In this document: positions 38,878-46,840 of the stretch, piece by piece
How positions within the stretch are numbered: the stretch's first letter is position 1
Layout of the letters: each line of letters starts with the position of its first letter
Assembly (NCBI RefSeq): GCF_000243675.2
Contig: NZ_AHMM02000017.1
Span: 719,001-783,000 of the forward strand
Length of the DNA stretch: 64,000 nucleotides
Reading direction: 5' to 3'
Origin: Leptospira inadai serovar Lyme str. 10
GTDB taxonomy: Bacteria > Spirochaetota > Leptospiria > Leptospirales > Leptospiraceae
Translations under genes and position numbers: made by a program
Notes under the pieces: generated by a model
The model's database searches: none
Told to the model about the DNA's origin: nothing
Seen by the model: only the letters and a program-made list of their open reading frames with translations

Positions 38878-40731
38878 TTAAACGGCTGCGCGTTTTTCTT
38901 CCATCGATTCTTCCGCGCCTTTTCTTCGAACGAGTTCCTCCAATTTCTTCAGGGAAATTTTAAGATATTCGTTCGTAGGAGCGCTCTTCATACCTTGTTG
39001 AAGAACCTTGATCGCTTTCGGAGTTTCGTTATCCTTTAAATAGCAGCGCGCCAGTCGAAGGCTCGATTTAGCGTAGGTATGATCGATCGCCAAAGATCTT
39101 TTTAACGCTTTTTTTGCCTCCGGAATATTGCCCAATTCATAATATGCTCTTCCTAGTAAATATTGAATATGTTCAGACTCTTCTCCGCTGGTCCGAATAT
39201 ATTTCTCCAGAAATTGAACGCTCTTTTCGAAATTTCTGTCCCTATAATACATCTTACCGAGTAAAACCAAACTATCCTTGAGCGATTCATCCATCGAAAA
39301 GACCTCTAAGGCTTTTTCGTAAGCCATCTGGTCCTTCTTGGCCTTGGCCGCCGCCTTAGCTAACGAAAGCATCGTCTTAGCTTTTCCTAATTCAGGATTA
39401 CATTGAAGCGCCAATAAGGAAACGTCGTCCCCAGTTCTCACATCTCCTTTGTATCTCTTAAACCTTCCGATTAAGGAACCGACTAAGTCGGCGACAAAGA
39501 TCTTATCCCTTTGTTCTTCGATCGTGGCCTTTTCCTGGCGAATCCATTCGATGAACCTTTGATTTCCGAGTTCCTGACGTTGCTCGTTCTTTTGTTCGAC
39601 GATCCCGTCGGTAGGAAGAAATAGGATATCGCCCGGCAATATACGGCCGTGTTTTTCCTCGAAATTACTGCGCTCCACTTCGAAGATTCCCAGCGGAACT
39701 CCGGCCGTGTCCAACTCTTCGACCCGACCGGTCGAATTATGAAAATGAAGCATTTTTTGATGGGCGGCATTCACGTAAGAATAGGTATAATCGCTATAAA
39801 CTTTCAGAACGAATGCGGTAAAATACGTTCCGTCCGGAAGTTGCGGTCTAATCGATTCCCCTAATTCGGTTAACATTTCACCCAAACCCATACCGAGAGA
39901 GGTACATCTTTGAAACTGGTAATGGATCGACATGGTGACTAACGCGGCAGGAATTCCATGACCGGATACGTCCACGATGATCGCGGTAATCGAGTTCCCC
40001 TGGCGGACCACATTAAAATAATCGCCGGAAACCTCCGTCATCGGCTCGTAGTGAGTTCCGAAATGCAGACCGTTCCAAGGGAGAATATTCGTTTCCACGA
40101 TTTGACTTTGAACGTTGCGACCCATCCGCATGTCCCATTCCAATTGCTTTAGGATCTGGGCCTCCCTTTCATTCGCATGGACGAGCCCTTGGATTAACCG
40201 GACACTCGTAATTGCAAGCGCCAGTTGAGATCCTAATGCTTCCAGAATTTCCAAGTCGTCCTCTCGGTAGAAAAATTCCGTATTGCATTCCACTGCAATG
40301 GTACCGAGGCAATCTTCCTTGTACATAATGGGCACGCACATGACGGCACGCGTGGTCTCCCCTTCGTCGATGTATTCCTGATGATGACTCAGATCCTGAA
40401 TCAGCAAAGGCATTCTGGTTTTAAACGTAAAACCGGAATACCCTTCGTCCTGGGTTAGTCTGCGACGCGGAGGCTCCGTTTCTTGTAAAAAGCGGGACGG
40501 CACGAGAAACTTGTCTTTCCACATACGAAGGGTGGTATTATCGCACTCGAAAATATCTTTGCACAAACTGATTACGATATCGTAAAGATCCTCCTCCTTG
40601 TCCGCGTTTGCGAATTCCTTACTGATGTACAGAAGGATATCTATCTTATTCTTCTCCGTTAATCCACCGACGACCTTCCTCGCTCCACGAAAATTAACTA
40701 CCTTTCTCTGCCCAAATTTGAGTTCTATCAT
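38878..40731 (-). CDS. GAF-SpoIIE(PP2C) phosphatase with C-terminal TPRs
   Basis: The 617-residue protein has an N-terminal GAF domain (about residues 25-180). A SpoIIE/RsbU-type phosphatase domain follows, with VSGDYFNVV, IIVDVSGHGIPAALVTM, YVNAAHQKML and LPTDGIVEQ. Residues about 430-590 form at least four TPR repeats (for example LLGRAYYELGNIPEAKKALKRSL). Such phosphatases dephosphorylate anti-sigma-factor antagonists. The ATG at 40731 has AGAGGG six bases upstream. It probably shares a transcript with amt. Confidence 0.88.
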   Translation of the reverse strand: MIELKFGQRKVVNFRGARKVVGGLTEKNKIDILLYISKEFANADKEEDLYDIVISLCKDIFECDNTTLRMWKDKFLVPSRFLQETEPPRRRLTQDEGYSGFTFKTRMPLLIQDLSHHQEYIDEGETTRAVMCVPIMYKEDCLGTIAVECNTEFFYREDDLEILEALGSQLALAITSVRLIQGLVHANEREAQILKQLEWDMRMGRNVQSQIVETNILPWNGLHFGTHYEPMTEVSGDYFNVVRQGNSITAIIVDVSGHGIPAALVTMSIHYQFQRCTSLGMGLGEMLTELGESIRPQLPDGTYFTAFVLKVYSDYTYSYVNAAHQKMLHFHNSTGRVEELDTAGVPLGIFEVERSNFEEKHGRILPGDILFLPTDGIVEQKNEQRQELGNQRFIEWIRQEKATIEEQRDKIFVADLVGSLIGRFKRYKGDVRTGDDVSLLALQCNPELGKAKTMLSLAKAAAKAKKDQMAYEKALEVFSMDESLKDSLVLLGKMYYRDRNFEKSVQFLEKYIRTSGEESEHIQYLLGRAYYELGNIPEAKKALKRSLAIDHTYAKSSLRLARCYLKDNETPKAIKVLQQGMKSAPTNEYLKISLKKLEELVRRKGAEESMEEKRAAV

Positions 40732-40946
40732 AGTCGACCCTCTACGAATCGGATTTTTCGAAGATTCGCTTGGTTCTTTTCGAACAGTATGCAATTAGCG
40801 TACCAAGTTGTCAGTTACGCCGATATTGCCTATTTGATAGGTATATTTTCAGGAATTGTGCATAAAATAAGCACTTCCTATTTATAATTAGAAAGAGAAA
40901 TGGTTATTAAAGAGAAAGGATGTTGATATTTAAGGAAGAATGAATC

Positions 40947-42185
40947 TCATCCCTGTCGAAGTTTTTGAAACTGGGTTCGCAAATTTCGGCGAATTTTTCC
41001 GATCCATCCTATTTTTTTTCGAGTTCCGTAAGTCCGTAGGAATATTTCGATTTTCGGAAAGAGATCATCCTCCGCTTTTTCAGCTAGCATAAGACAGCCA
41101 TGGCCATAATCCTCCGAGGCCCCATTTTCCTTGGAGATAACCAAGAACTCCTTAATTTTGGCGCCGGCTCGTTCATACACGAATTTTACGGATTCCGGAG
41201 TCGCAATTGCGTCCTTTAACCCGGCGACAAACAAGCTCGGGACGGTGATTTCCTTTTGCAATTCGATATAATCGTAAAATCCGTTTAAGGAAATCATCCG
41301 CTTCGTTTCGATCCAAGACATGAGTTGCTCGATTACGCCCTCGCTGATATTCTCGATCGCGTTTTTCATCACTTTCTTAACCGTCTTGGGTTTGGTTGCC
41401 TTGGGATTATAAAGAATCTCGTCTATCGGAGTAAAAATTTCTCCGGCGATCGGCGCTAGCATCGACGCACCGAACTTTAGATCCAAAACGCGGCGCGCTC
41501 GAGGAAACCGTGAAAGTAATCCGATCAAACTCAGTCCTAGGTGGTTCAGATTTCCCGGTCCACCAAGCGAAACGAACGCGGCTATTTTATCCTTATCCGA
41601 TTTATCGCAAATCCCGAAGAAAGCGTAAAGGATCATGGCTCCCATAGAATGGCCTATCCAACTCGCTCTTTGGCTTCCCGTCAGGGAAATGACTTTCGCG
41701 ATGATTGCAGGAACGTCGTATTTTGCCATATCATCAAAGGTAAAATCCTCGTACCCGCTTCGACTCTCGTGATAGGAAGAACCGGCTCCACGCAGCGAAA
41801 TCGAGAACACTTCGTATCCTCTTAGCTTTAAAAAATAGGGAAGCGAATGTCGCCTATCCAAATCGACTACGTACTTATTCGTAGCGATTCCGTGCACAAC
41901 GATTACGGGAGCTAATTCCGGATTCGGCTGCGGAGGAATATGCCTATGCATCGCGATATTCCAGCCGTCCTTCGTACGCGCGAAGTGAACCTCGTCCGCG
42001 ATATCTTCCTGACCGTACAAACGGGAAATCCAATCCAAAAGGAAGGGATAAGAAATTAAAATCGCGATCAAGAAAAGGGAAAAAAGGATCGCGAGAGACG
42101 AGGCAAATACTGCGAACGCGACGATGGCCAGAAAAGTAGTAACCAAGTACAAAGGGCCTCGGCGGTTTTTTAAAATTGCAATCAC
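40947..42185 (-). CDS. Membrane-anchored alpha/beta hydrolase
   Basis: The 412-residue protein has one or two N-terminal membrane segments (residues 12-50), then an alpha/beta hydrolase domain. VVHGIATNKYVVDLD, SLRGAGSS and the nucleophile elbow GHSMGAM are clear, and a C-terminal His is in YGHGCLM. It resembles lysosomal acid lipase-like and polyhydroxyalkanoate-type hydrolases. The substrate is unknown. It is a single gene on the minus strand. Confidence 0.8.
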   Translation of the reverse strand: MIAILKNRRGPLYLVTTFLAIVAFAVFASSLAILFSLFLIAILISYPFLLDWISRLYGQEDIADEVHFARTKDGWNIAMHRHIPPQPNPELAPVIVVHGIATNKYVVDLDRRHSLPYFLKLRGYEVFSISLRGAGSSYHESRSGYEDFTFDDMAKYDVPAIIAKVISLTGSQRASWIGHSMGAMILYAFFGICDKSDKDKIAAFVSLGGPGNLNHLGLSLIGLLSRFPRARRVLDLKFGASMLAPIAGEIFTPIDEILYNPKATKPKTVKKVMKNAIENISEGVIEQLMSWIETKRMISLNGFYDYIELQKEITVPSLFVAGLKDAIATPESVKFVYERAGAKIKEFLVISKENGASEDYGHGCLMLAEKAEDDLFPKIEIFLRTYGTRKKIGWIGKIRRNLRTQFQKLRQG

Positions 42186-42290
42186 GATCCGAAAGCTTTT
42201 CCGGCAAAAAAGGAAGTGTCAAGTCTTCCCGAACATGCTTGCCCTGAATTTTCGCACGGATATAATGGCATCGGATTGTTTTTCCGACTC

Positions 42291-42725
42291 ATGGATCGCA
42301 AGTTAGATTACAAATTTTATCGTTCTCCCTCCGGCTGGTATACCATGGTGATCCCGGGTCATTGGCAGCAAATCGTGATCGAAGGTATTCCCGCCTTTTT
42401 TGAAGAAAACGGCGCCGGCGCAATGCAAGTCTACGCGTTCGAAAATAAGGGGGGAAGTTTCAACGCGGAAGAAGAATTGGAGCGATATTTGGCGACCCAT
42501 ACTATCGTTTATGAAGCCGATAAGGCGGCATTTTTCGAGAACAACGAGGGTGGAAAAATCATCGCCTGCGAATTCTTAAAGGAAGACGGAAGGCATTGGA
42601 TGGTCTATCTAGTCGCCGCGAAAAATAAGATGATTCTCGTGACGTATAACGGGGACGAAGAACCCACCGAGGAATTGGCGGAACATCTTACGGCAGTCGT
42701 CAGTTCGATTCGAGTCATCGAATAA
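42291..42725 (+). CDS. Hypothetical cytoplasmic protein
   Basis: A 144-residue protein with no signal, no membrane segment and a mixed alpha/beta composition. FYRSPSGWYTMVIPGHWQ, FLKEDGRHWMVYLVAAKNKMILVTYNGD and a final helix with AVVSSIRVIE suggest a small PsbP/DUF1795- or DUF3805-like fold that recurs in bacteria. I do not recognise a specific function. The open frame reaches back to 42216, into the hydrolase promoter; the ATG at 42291 is preferred. Confidence 0.6.
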   Translation: MDRKLDYKFYRSPSGWYTMVIPGHWQQIVIEGIPAFFEENGAGAMQVYAFENKGGSFNAEEELERYLATHTIVYEADKAAFFENNEGGKIIACEFLKEDGRHWMVYLVAAKNKMILVTYNGDEEPTEELAEHLTAVVSSIRVIE

Positions 42726-42733
42726 AGATCTTC

Positions 42734-44284
42734 TCACTCGATTTTTAAGGTTGCATCGACCGCTTTTTTCCAGCGAACGAGTTTTGCGTTTCGCACGGAC
42801 TCGCTCATTTTGGGTAGAAATACTTTGTACCCCTTTTGCAAGGTCTTTAATTCGGCTTCGTTTTTCCAAAAGCCGGAGGCAAGGCCGGCGATGTACGCAG
42901 CGCCTGTCGCCGTCATATCCGGTTCGGGCGCCCTTTTAACTTCCACCCGGCAAAAATCGGCAAGACATTGAAGGAGAATATCCGATTGCGATACCCCTCC
43001 ATCCACCATGATTGCGCTAACTCGGACCTTGGTGTCTTCTTTGATCCCTTCCAAAATTTCATATAAGGATAAGGCGATCCCTTCCAATACGGCTCTGGCA
43101 ACGTGTCGACGATGCGTTGCAAGAGATAATCCAAAAACGGAGGCTTTGGCCCTCGGATTAAAATGAGGAAAGCGCATGCCCGATGCGGTCGGAACGAATA
43201 CGACTCCCTCCGTATCTTCAGTTTGGGAAGCTAATTCGTTTAACACTTTTGGGGTATCGGAAAGACCGATTCCCTTTCCCAACCAATCGATCAAGGTTCC
43301 CGCAGTTCCGATATATCCTTCCAACATATATTTCGGTTTTCCGTTTAACTGCCACGCGACTAAAGGAAAGAGCCCTCTCTTCGAAATCTTCGGTTTATCT
43401 CCCATATTCATATCCACGAAAGCCCCGGAGCCTTGGGAAATTTTTACGCCTCCTTTTTCAAAGCAGCAATGTCCATAAAGGGCCGCCATCTGATCTCCGA
43501 TGACTGCATGAATTGGGATTTCCGAACCCCCGAAGAGCGAAGGGTCGGTAACGCCGAAATCGGCTCCCGTATCCTTTACTTCGGGAAAAATCTTACTAGG
43601 TATTCCGAAAATTAAACAAAGCGGAACGTTCCATTGCAATTGAAAGGGGTTGAACATTCCGGTGACTGTCGCGTTGGAGGCATCGGTTATATGTAGCCTT
43701 CCCTTCGTTAATTTATAAACGAACCAGGTATCCAGAGTGCCGAAAAGAATTTCGCCTTTCTTGGCTCTTGTTAGCAAGTCCGGATGAGTATCGAAAACCC
43801 ACTTCAATCGAACCGAGGCATGATCGGTAGTAAATTTAAGCAGGTAGGTCGCAATCATCATCGGATGTCTGGTGATCGCTCCGGCAATTCTGGAAACGAG
43901 CTGGACGGTCTTCCAGAATTTATTCGCATTCATTTCGTCGGCCGTACTTACAGCTCTCACGTCCGCCCAGCTGATCAACTTGGTCAAAGGTTTCCCCGTT
44001 TGCTTATCCCAGAGAAGAAAAGAGCCCCGCTGGTTGCATATTCCGATAGCCGCGATATTGGAAGGGCTAAATTGCTTTTTTTTAAGAGCCTTTCCTAGAA
44101 CCGATAATAAGGCCTTCCAAAGAACATCAGGATCGTGTTCGAGAGCACCGGGAGTTTTTAAGATGGGAGGAGTTTTTTCATATTGGCGTTCGACGATTCT
44201 ACCTTTTTTATCGAACAGGATCGCCCTAATTCCGCTGCCACCGCTGTCGATTGAGAGAATGAATTTTTCTTTCGCTACGGCCAT
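42734..44284 (-). CDS. FGGY-family carbohydrate kinase, glycerol kinase-like
   Basis: The 516-residue protein has [17 protein letters not shown] at the N terminus (phosphate loop) and [10 protein letters not shown] and [28 protein letters not shown] of the glycerol kinase group. [29 protein letters not shown] and [17 protein letters not shown] complete the ATPase core. It most resembles glycerol kinase, but the substrate residues cannot be verified and other polyols are possible. The ATG at 44284 has an AAAGGAAG site. A small open frame lies immediately upstream on the other strand. Confidence 0.85.
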   Translation of the reverse strand: MAVAKEKFILSIDSGGSGIRAILFDKKGRIVERQYEKTPPILKTPGALEHDPDVLWKALLSVLGKALKKKQFSPSNIAAIGICNQRGSFLLWDKQTGKPLTKLISWADVRAVSTADEMNANKFWKTVQLVSRIAGAITRHPMMIATYLLKFTTDHASVRLKWVFDTHPDLLTRAKKGEILFGTLDTWFVYKLTKGRLHITDASNATVTGMFNPFQLQWNVPLCLIFGIPSKIFPEVKDTGADFGVTDPSLFGGSEIPIHAVIGDQMAALYGHCCFEKGGVKISQGSGAFVDMNMGDKPKISKRGLFPLVAWQLNGKPKYMLEGYIGTAGTLIDWLGKGIGLSDTPKVLNELASQTEDTEGVVFVPTASGMRFPHFNPRAKASVFGLSLATHRRHVARAVLEGIALSLYEILEGIKEDTKVRVSAIMVDGGVSQSDILLQCLADFCRVEVKRAPEPDMTATGAAYIAGLASGFWKNEAELKTLQKGYKVFLPKMSESVRNAKLVRWKKAVDATLKIE

Positions 44285-44349
44285 TAGAAACTTCCTTTCT
44301 TTTTTCGGGAAGAATCCTGGACATTCGCATCTCGTCAATGAAGGTTTTT

Positions 44350-44457
44350 ATGATGAATGAAAATTATAACAAAGGAGGTGCGGGCAGTCTCATGGTATTA
44401 GGGTCACCGTCCTCGGAATCTTTTGCTATGGAAGAACCCTTAGACGGCGATCTTTAA
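44350..44457 (+). CDS. Possible 35-residue small protein
   Basis: ATGATG at 44350 follows a GAAGG ribosome site and opens a frame of 35 residues beginning MMNENYNKGGAGSLMVLGSP and ending EEPLDGDL. A second AAAGGAGGTG lies inside it before a further in-frame ATG at 44392. No family is recognised. The composition is plausible for a small soluble protein. Confidence 0.3.
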   Translation: MMNENYNKGGAGSLMVLGSPSSESFAMEEPLDGDL

Positions 44458-44480
44458 ATATCAACCTAAGCATTCAAATT

Positions 44481-44900
44481 TTAGGCAAGTACGCTCCTTA
44501 AATGTCCGAGTAGGCCGGACTCTTTTATATGAACAATATCCTTCGGCATCTTATGATAGATTTTCTCCCTCGATTTATCATCCAATTTGCCGAGTATCAT
44601 TCCCATGAAGCCCGGTTCGGAAATTAAAATAAAATTGGAAAAGGAGTCCTTCTTCCTTTCTAAGTTTACAAAATCCGAAAGTTTTCCCGCAAAAGCTTCC
44701 GCCACTTTTTTTTTCGGTTCGTGAAAAAAATCAAAATCCGATCTGGAAGCCTGGCCACCGCCAGTGACTAGATCCGAATTTCTAAGTCTTCCTTCGGGAT
44801 TCTCCATCGTTTGCAGCAGTTTCAAACCGTTAGTCGGTCCTTGGTATTCGAAAATTTTCGCCTCGCTTCGGTTTGCAACCACCACCCATTTTTTCTTCAT
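44481..44900 (-). CDS. Host-attachment-family protein
   Basis: The 139-residue protein starts KKWVVVANRSEAKIFEYQG and continues with GRLRNSDLVTGGGQASRSDFDF and LISEPGFMGMILGKL. This is the pattern of the proteobacterial family annotated as required for attachment to host cells, related to archaeal release-factor-like (baeRF) domains. It lacks a signal peptide, so a direct surface role is doubtful. The function is uncertain. It is a single gene. Confidence 0.75.
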   Translation of the reverse strand: MKKKWVVVANRSEAKIFEYQGPTNGLKLLQTMENPEGRLRNSDLVTGGGQASRSDFDFFHEPKKKVAEAFAGKLSDFVNLERKKDSFSNFILISEPGFMGMILGKLDDKSREKIYHKMPKDIVHIKESGLLGHLRSVLA

Positions 44901-45260
44901 ACTGCACCCCCCTATTTATGAAACTCTTCGCTACCGAAAAGTTCGGAATTCGGCCCAATAGTTTTAACCGAATTAGAAGGAGCTAGCAATTACTTTTCCC
45001 AAAACCTTCTTCTTTCGTGAAGAAACTCAGAAACATATTTTGTTTAATAAAGGCGTAACGATCGTTTGGATAAAATATAGAGAACCTTAGAGCCGAAAGG
45101 ATTAGAAAAACGAAATATGTTACTAATTGATAAAGTGGAATCTATCTAAACCAACAGCTCCCGAAACACAGGTTATTTTATCGAGAAATACCAATTCGCC
45201 TGCCTCGTAGAATGCCCGATTTTTGAGCAATTCTTGAACGGATTCCGTAATATCGCTTCT

Positions 45261-45287
45261 AAGAATCATTCTCATTATCTGTTGACA
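45261..45287 (+). promoter_or_regulatory. Fur-box-like site overlapping the promoter of the haem operon
   Basis: AAGAATCATTCTCATTATC (45261-45279) matches the classical Fur consensus at 14 of 19 positions by hand alignment. It is followed two bases later by TTGACA (45282-45287), with TATTTT 15 bases downstream as a possible -10. The arrangement suggests iron-dependent repression of the haem operon. Confidence 0.6.
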
Positions 45288-45314
45288 AATTTCCGCCTTC
45301 TTTATTTTTGATTT

Positions 45315-45374
45315 TGAGACTCATTCTAGATAAAAACAAAGAAGCGCGAATCCCATTAATGAGAATTGAGTCTC
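45315..45374. promoter_or_regulatory. Inverted repeat in the leader of the haem operon
   Basis: GAGACTCA-TTCT (45315-45326) is inverted at 45361-45374 (GAGAATTGAGTCTC). Both arms carry the TTCTCAT/ATGAGAA sequence of the upstream Fur-like site, so they may be extra regulator half-sites. As RNA they could form a hairpin ending four bases before the AGGAGAG ribosome site at 45378-45384. Confidence 0.5.
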
Positions 45375-45387
45375 GATAGGAGAGAAC

Positions 45388-46143
45388 ATGAAACGGAACG
45401 CAACCAAGACGCCATTGACGATGATTCTAGGAATATCCTTCTTACTGAATTGCAACCAAAGCTCGAAAGAATCGAACGCTGCCGCTCTAATGCTCGCTGC
45501 CTTAAACGGCGCCTGCGTAGACGCTGCAGTGACAGCGAATGAGGTTGCGGAGACGCCAATCGCAGCGGGGATCAACACTTTCCAATTGATCTCCCTTCCC
45601 GCCGCAGGAGCAGCAAGACATTTCAGGATAGAAGGGGCATTGATCCAAGCCCTAAGCGGACACGGAACCATCTACCTGGCAACCGGATACACGGATGGTC
45701 TATCCGGAACTTCTTCCACTCCGACTACCGCTGCAGGAGACGGAAGACTGGTCGTGAACATCTACCAAGGCGGACCTATGGTTTACGCAGGTTATTCCGC
45801 GAGCACCGCTTACGGAACGGATGACGGCACTGCAACTCCAGCACTCGGAGGAACTGGAAACAGCCTCTTCTCTTCCTTCACTACTACTGCAAGCGATATT
45901 TGTTTCGATATCAGCGCAGACACCACTCCTAAGCTTACCGTTTGGGGAAGCGGCTACAAAGGAGCAAATTGTAAGAAGAGATGTACTCTTACCAAATCCA
46001 ACGCTATCATCAATAAAGCGGATTGGCCAAGCGGAGCCGGGATCGGTTCCACAGGCAGCACTAGCACATATTACAAGACAGGCAGTTCCGCTTCAGGGGT
46101 AACTGCGACCAAGGTGGTAACGTATAGCATTACTGCGCTTTAA
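45388..46143 (+). CDS. Lipoprotein of unknown family, first gene of the haem operon
   Basis: The 251-residue protein has a lipobox (ISFLLNC, Cys22), followed by a small-residue-rich, beta-type mature domain with Ser, Thr, Ala and Gly. Four Cys (NGACVD, SDICFD, ANCKKRC) may form two disulfides. Position ahead of the HmuY-like gene and under the Fur-like promoter suggests a surface role in haem or iron capture. I recognise no domain. The ATG has AGGAGAG three bases upstream. Confidence 0.7.
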   Translation: MKRNATKTPLTMILGISFLLNCNQSSKESNAAALMLAALNGACVDAAVTANEVAETPIAAGINTFQLISLPAAGAARHFRIEGALIQALSGHGTIYLATGYTDGLSGTSSTPTTAAGDGRLVVNIYQGGPMVYAGYSASTAYGTDDGTATPALGGTGNSLFSSFTTTASDICFDISADTTPKLTVWGSGYKGANCKKRCTLTKSNAIINKADWPSGAGIGSTGSTSTYYKTGSSASGVTATKVVTYSITAL

Positions 46144-46210
46144 GGATCGCAATCGGTAGGTTTCGGCCGCCGACCGTCATTCTTAATTTTCGCAGAAGGA
46201 AAATTATATA

Positions 46211-46840
46211 ATGAAAATAGTATATTCAATTTTAATTATTCTACTGGCGACTTCAACCGCTTTCTGCGGGCCTAGCACCGGAGAAGACGGCAGTCTTGCG
46301 ATCTTAGCCGCAATAGCAGCAGGCGGAGGAGGATGCGTCAAGGCCTCCGGAGAAACGACCACAACGGGGTCCGGAACTTTTACAACGCAAGTAAACGCGA
46401 CCGCAAGCGGTTGTTGGGCATATTTGGATCTAAAAGCAGGCGGAATAGAGACCACTCAATCCGGAACCTGGGATCTTAGATTCAAAAGATTCGTAATAGG
46501 TACAAATAGCGGGACTAGCGGTTCCGGAAACGGAGGGGCTTGTTTTAACGCGGGGGAAACAAGCTTATCCAACGTTACCGGCGGAGACTGCACTCCTAAA
46601 GTGGACCAACTCATGTCCCAAACCGGAGGAGGCGGATTCGGAACCGCAACTGAGAACGCAAGTCCTGCTCTTTGGGATTGGTACGATTATAACGGAACCT
46701 CTCATGTCCTCAAACCGAAATCAAGAGGATATCTGATCCAAGGCTCGAATGGAACTTCATTCTTCGGATTAGAGATGACGGATTATTATGACAATGCGAA
46801 TACCGGCGGATTTCCCACATTTAAATGGAAGAGACTTTGA
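46211..46840 (+). CDS. hmuY: HmuY-family haem-binding lipoprotein
   Basis: A 209-residue lipoprotein (Cys19). The mature part has the HmuY family features: GTWDLRFKRFVIGTNSGTSG at about residues 90-109, and ALWDWYDYNGTSHVLKPKSRGYLI followed by LEMTDYYDNANTGG and PTFKWKR at the end. HmuY of Porphyromonas takes haem from host proteins and gives it to HmuR. The only histidine seen in the mature part is in TSHVLKPK, so the axial haem ligands of HmuY (two histidines) are not both conserved. The stop overlaps the TonB-receptor start (TGATG). Confidence 0.85.
   Translation: MKIVYSILIILLATSTAFCGPSTGEDGSLAILAAIAAGGGGCVKASGETTTTGSGTFTTQVNATASGCWAYLDLKAGGIETTQSGTWDLRFKRFVIGTNSGTSGSGNGGACFNAGETSLSNVTGGDCTPKVDQLMSQTGGGGFGTATENASPALWDWYDYNGTSHVLKPKSRGYLIQGSNGTSFFGLEMTDYYDNANTGGFPTFKWKRL

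Larger units (their letters stand above)
44901..45387. other. Intergenic region upstream of the haem-uptake operon
   Basis: About 490 bases. The left part, 44901 to about 45250, has no recognised gene or RNA and is AT-rich. The right end holds the Fur-like promoter and inverted repeat described separately. Confidence 0.6.
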
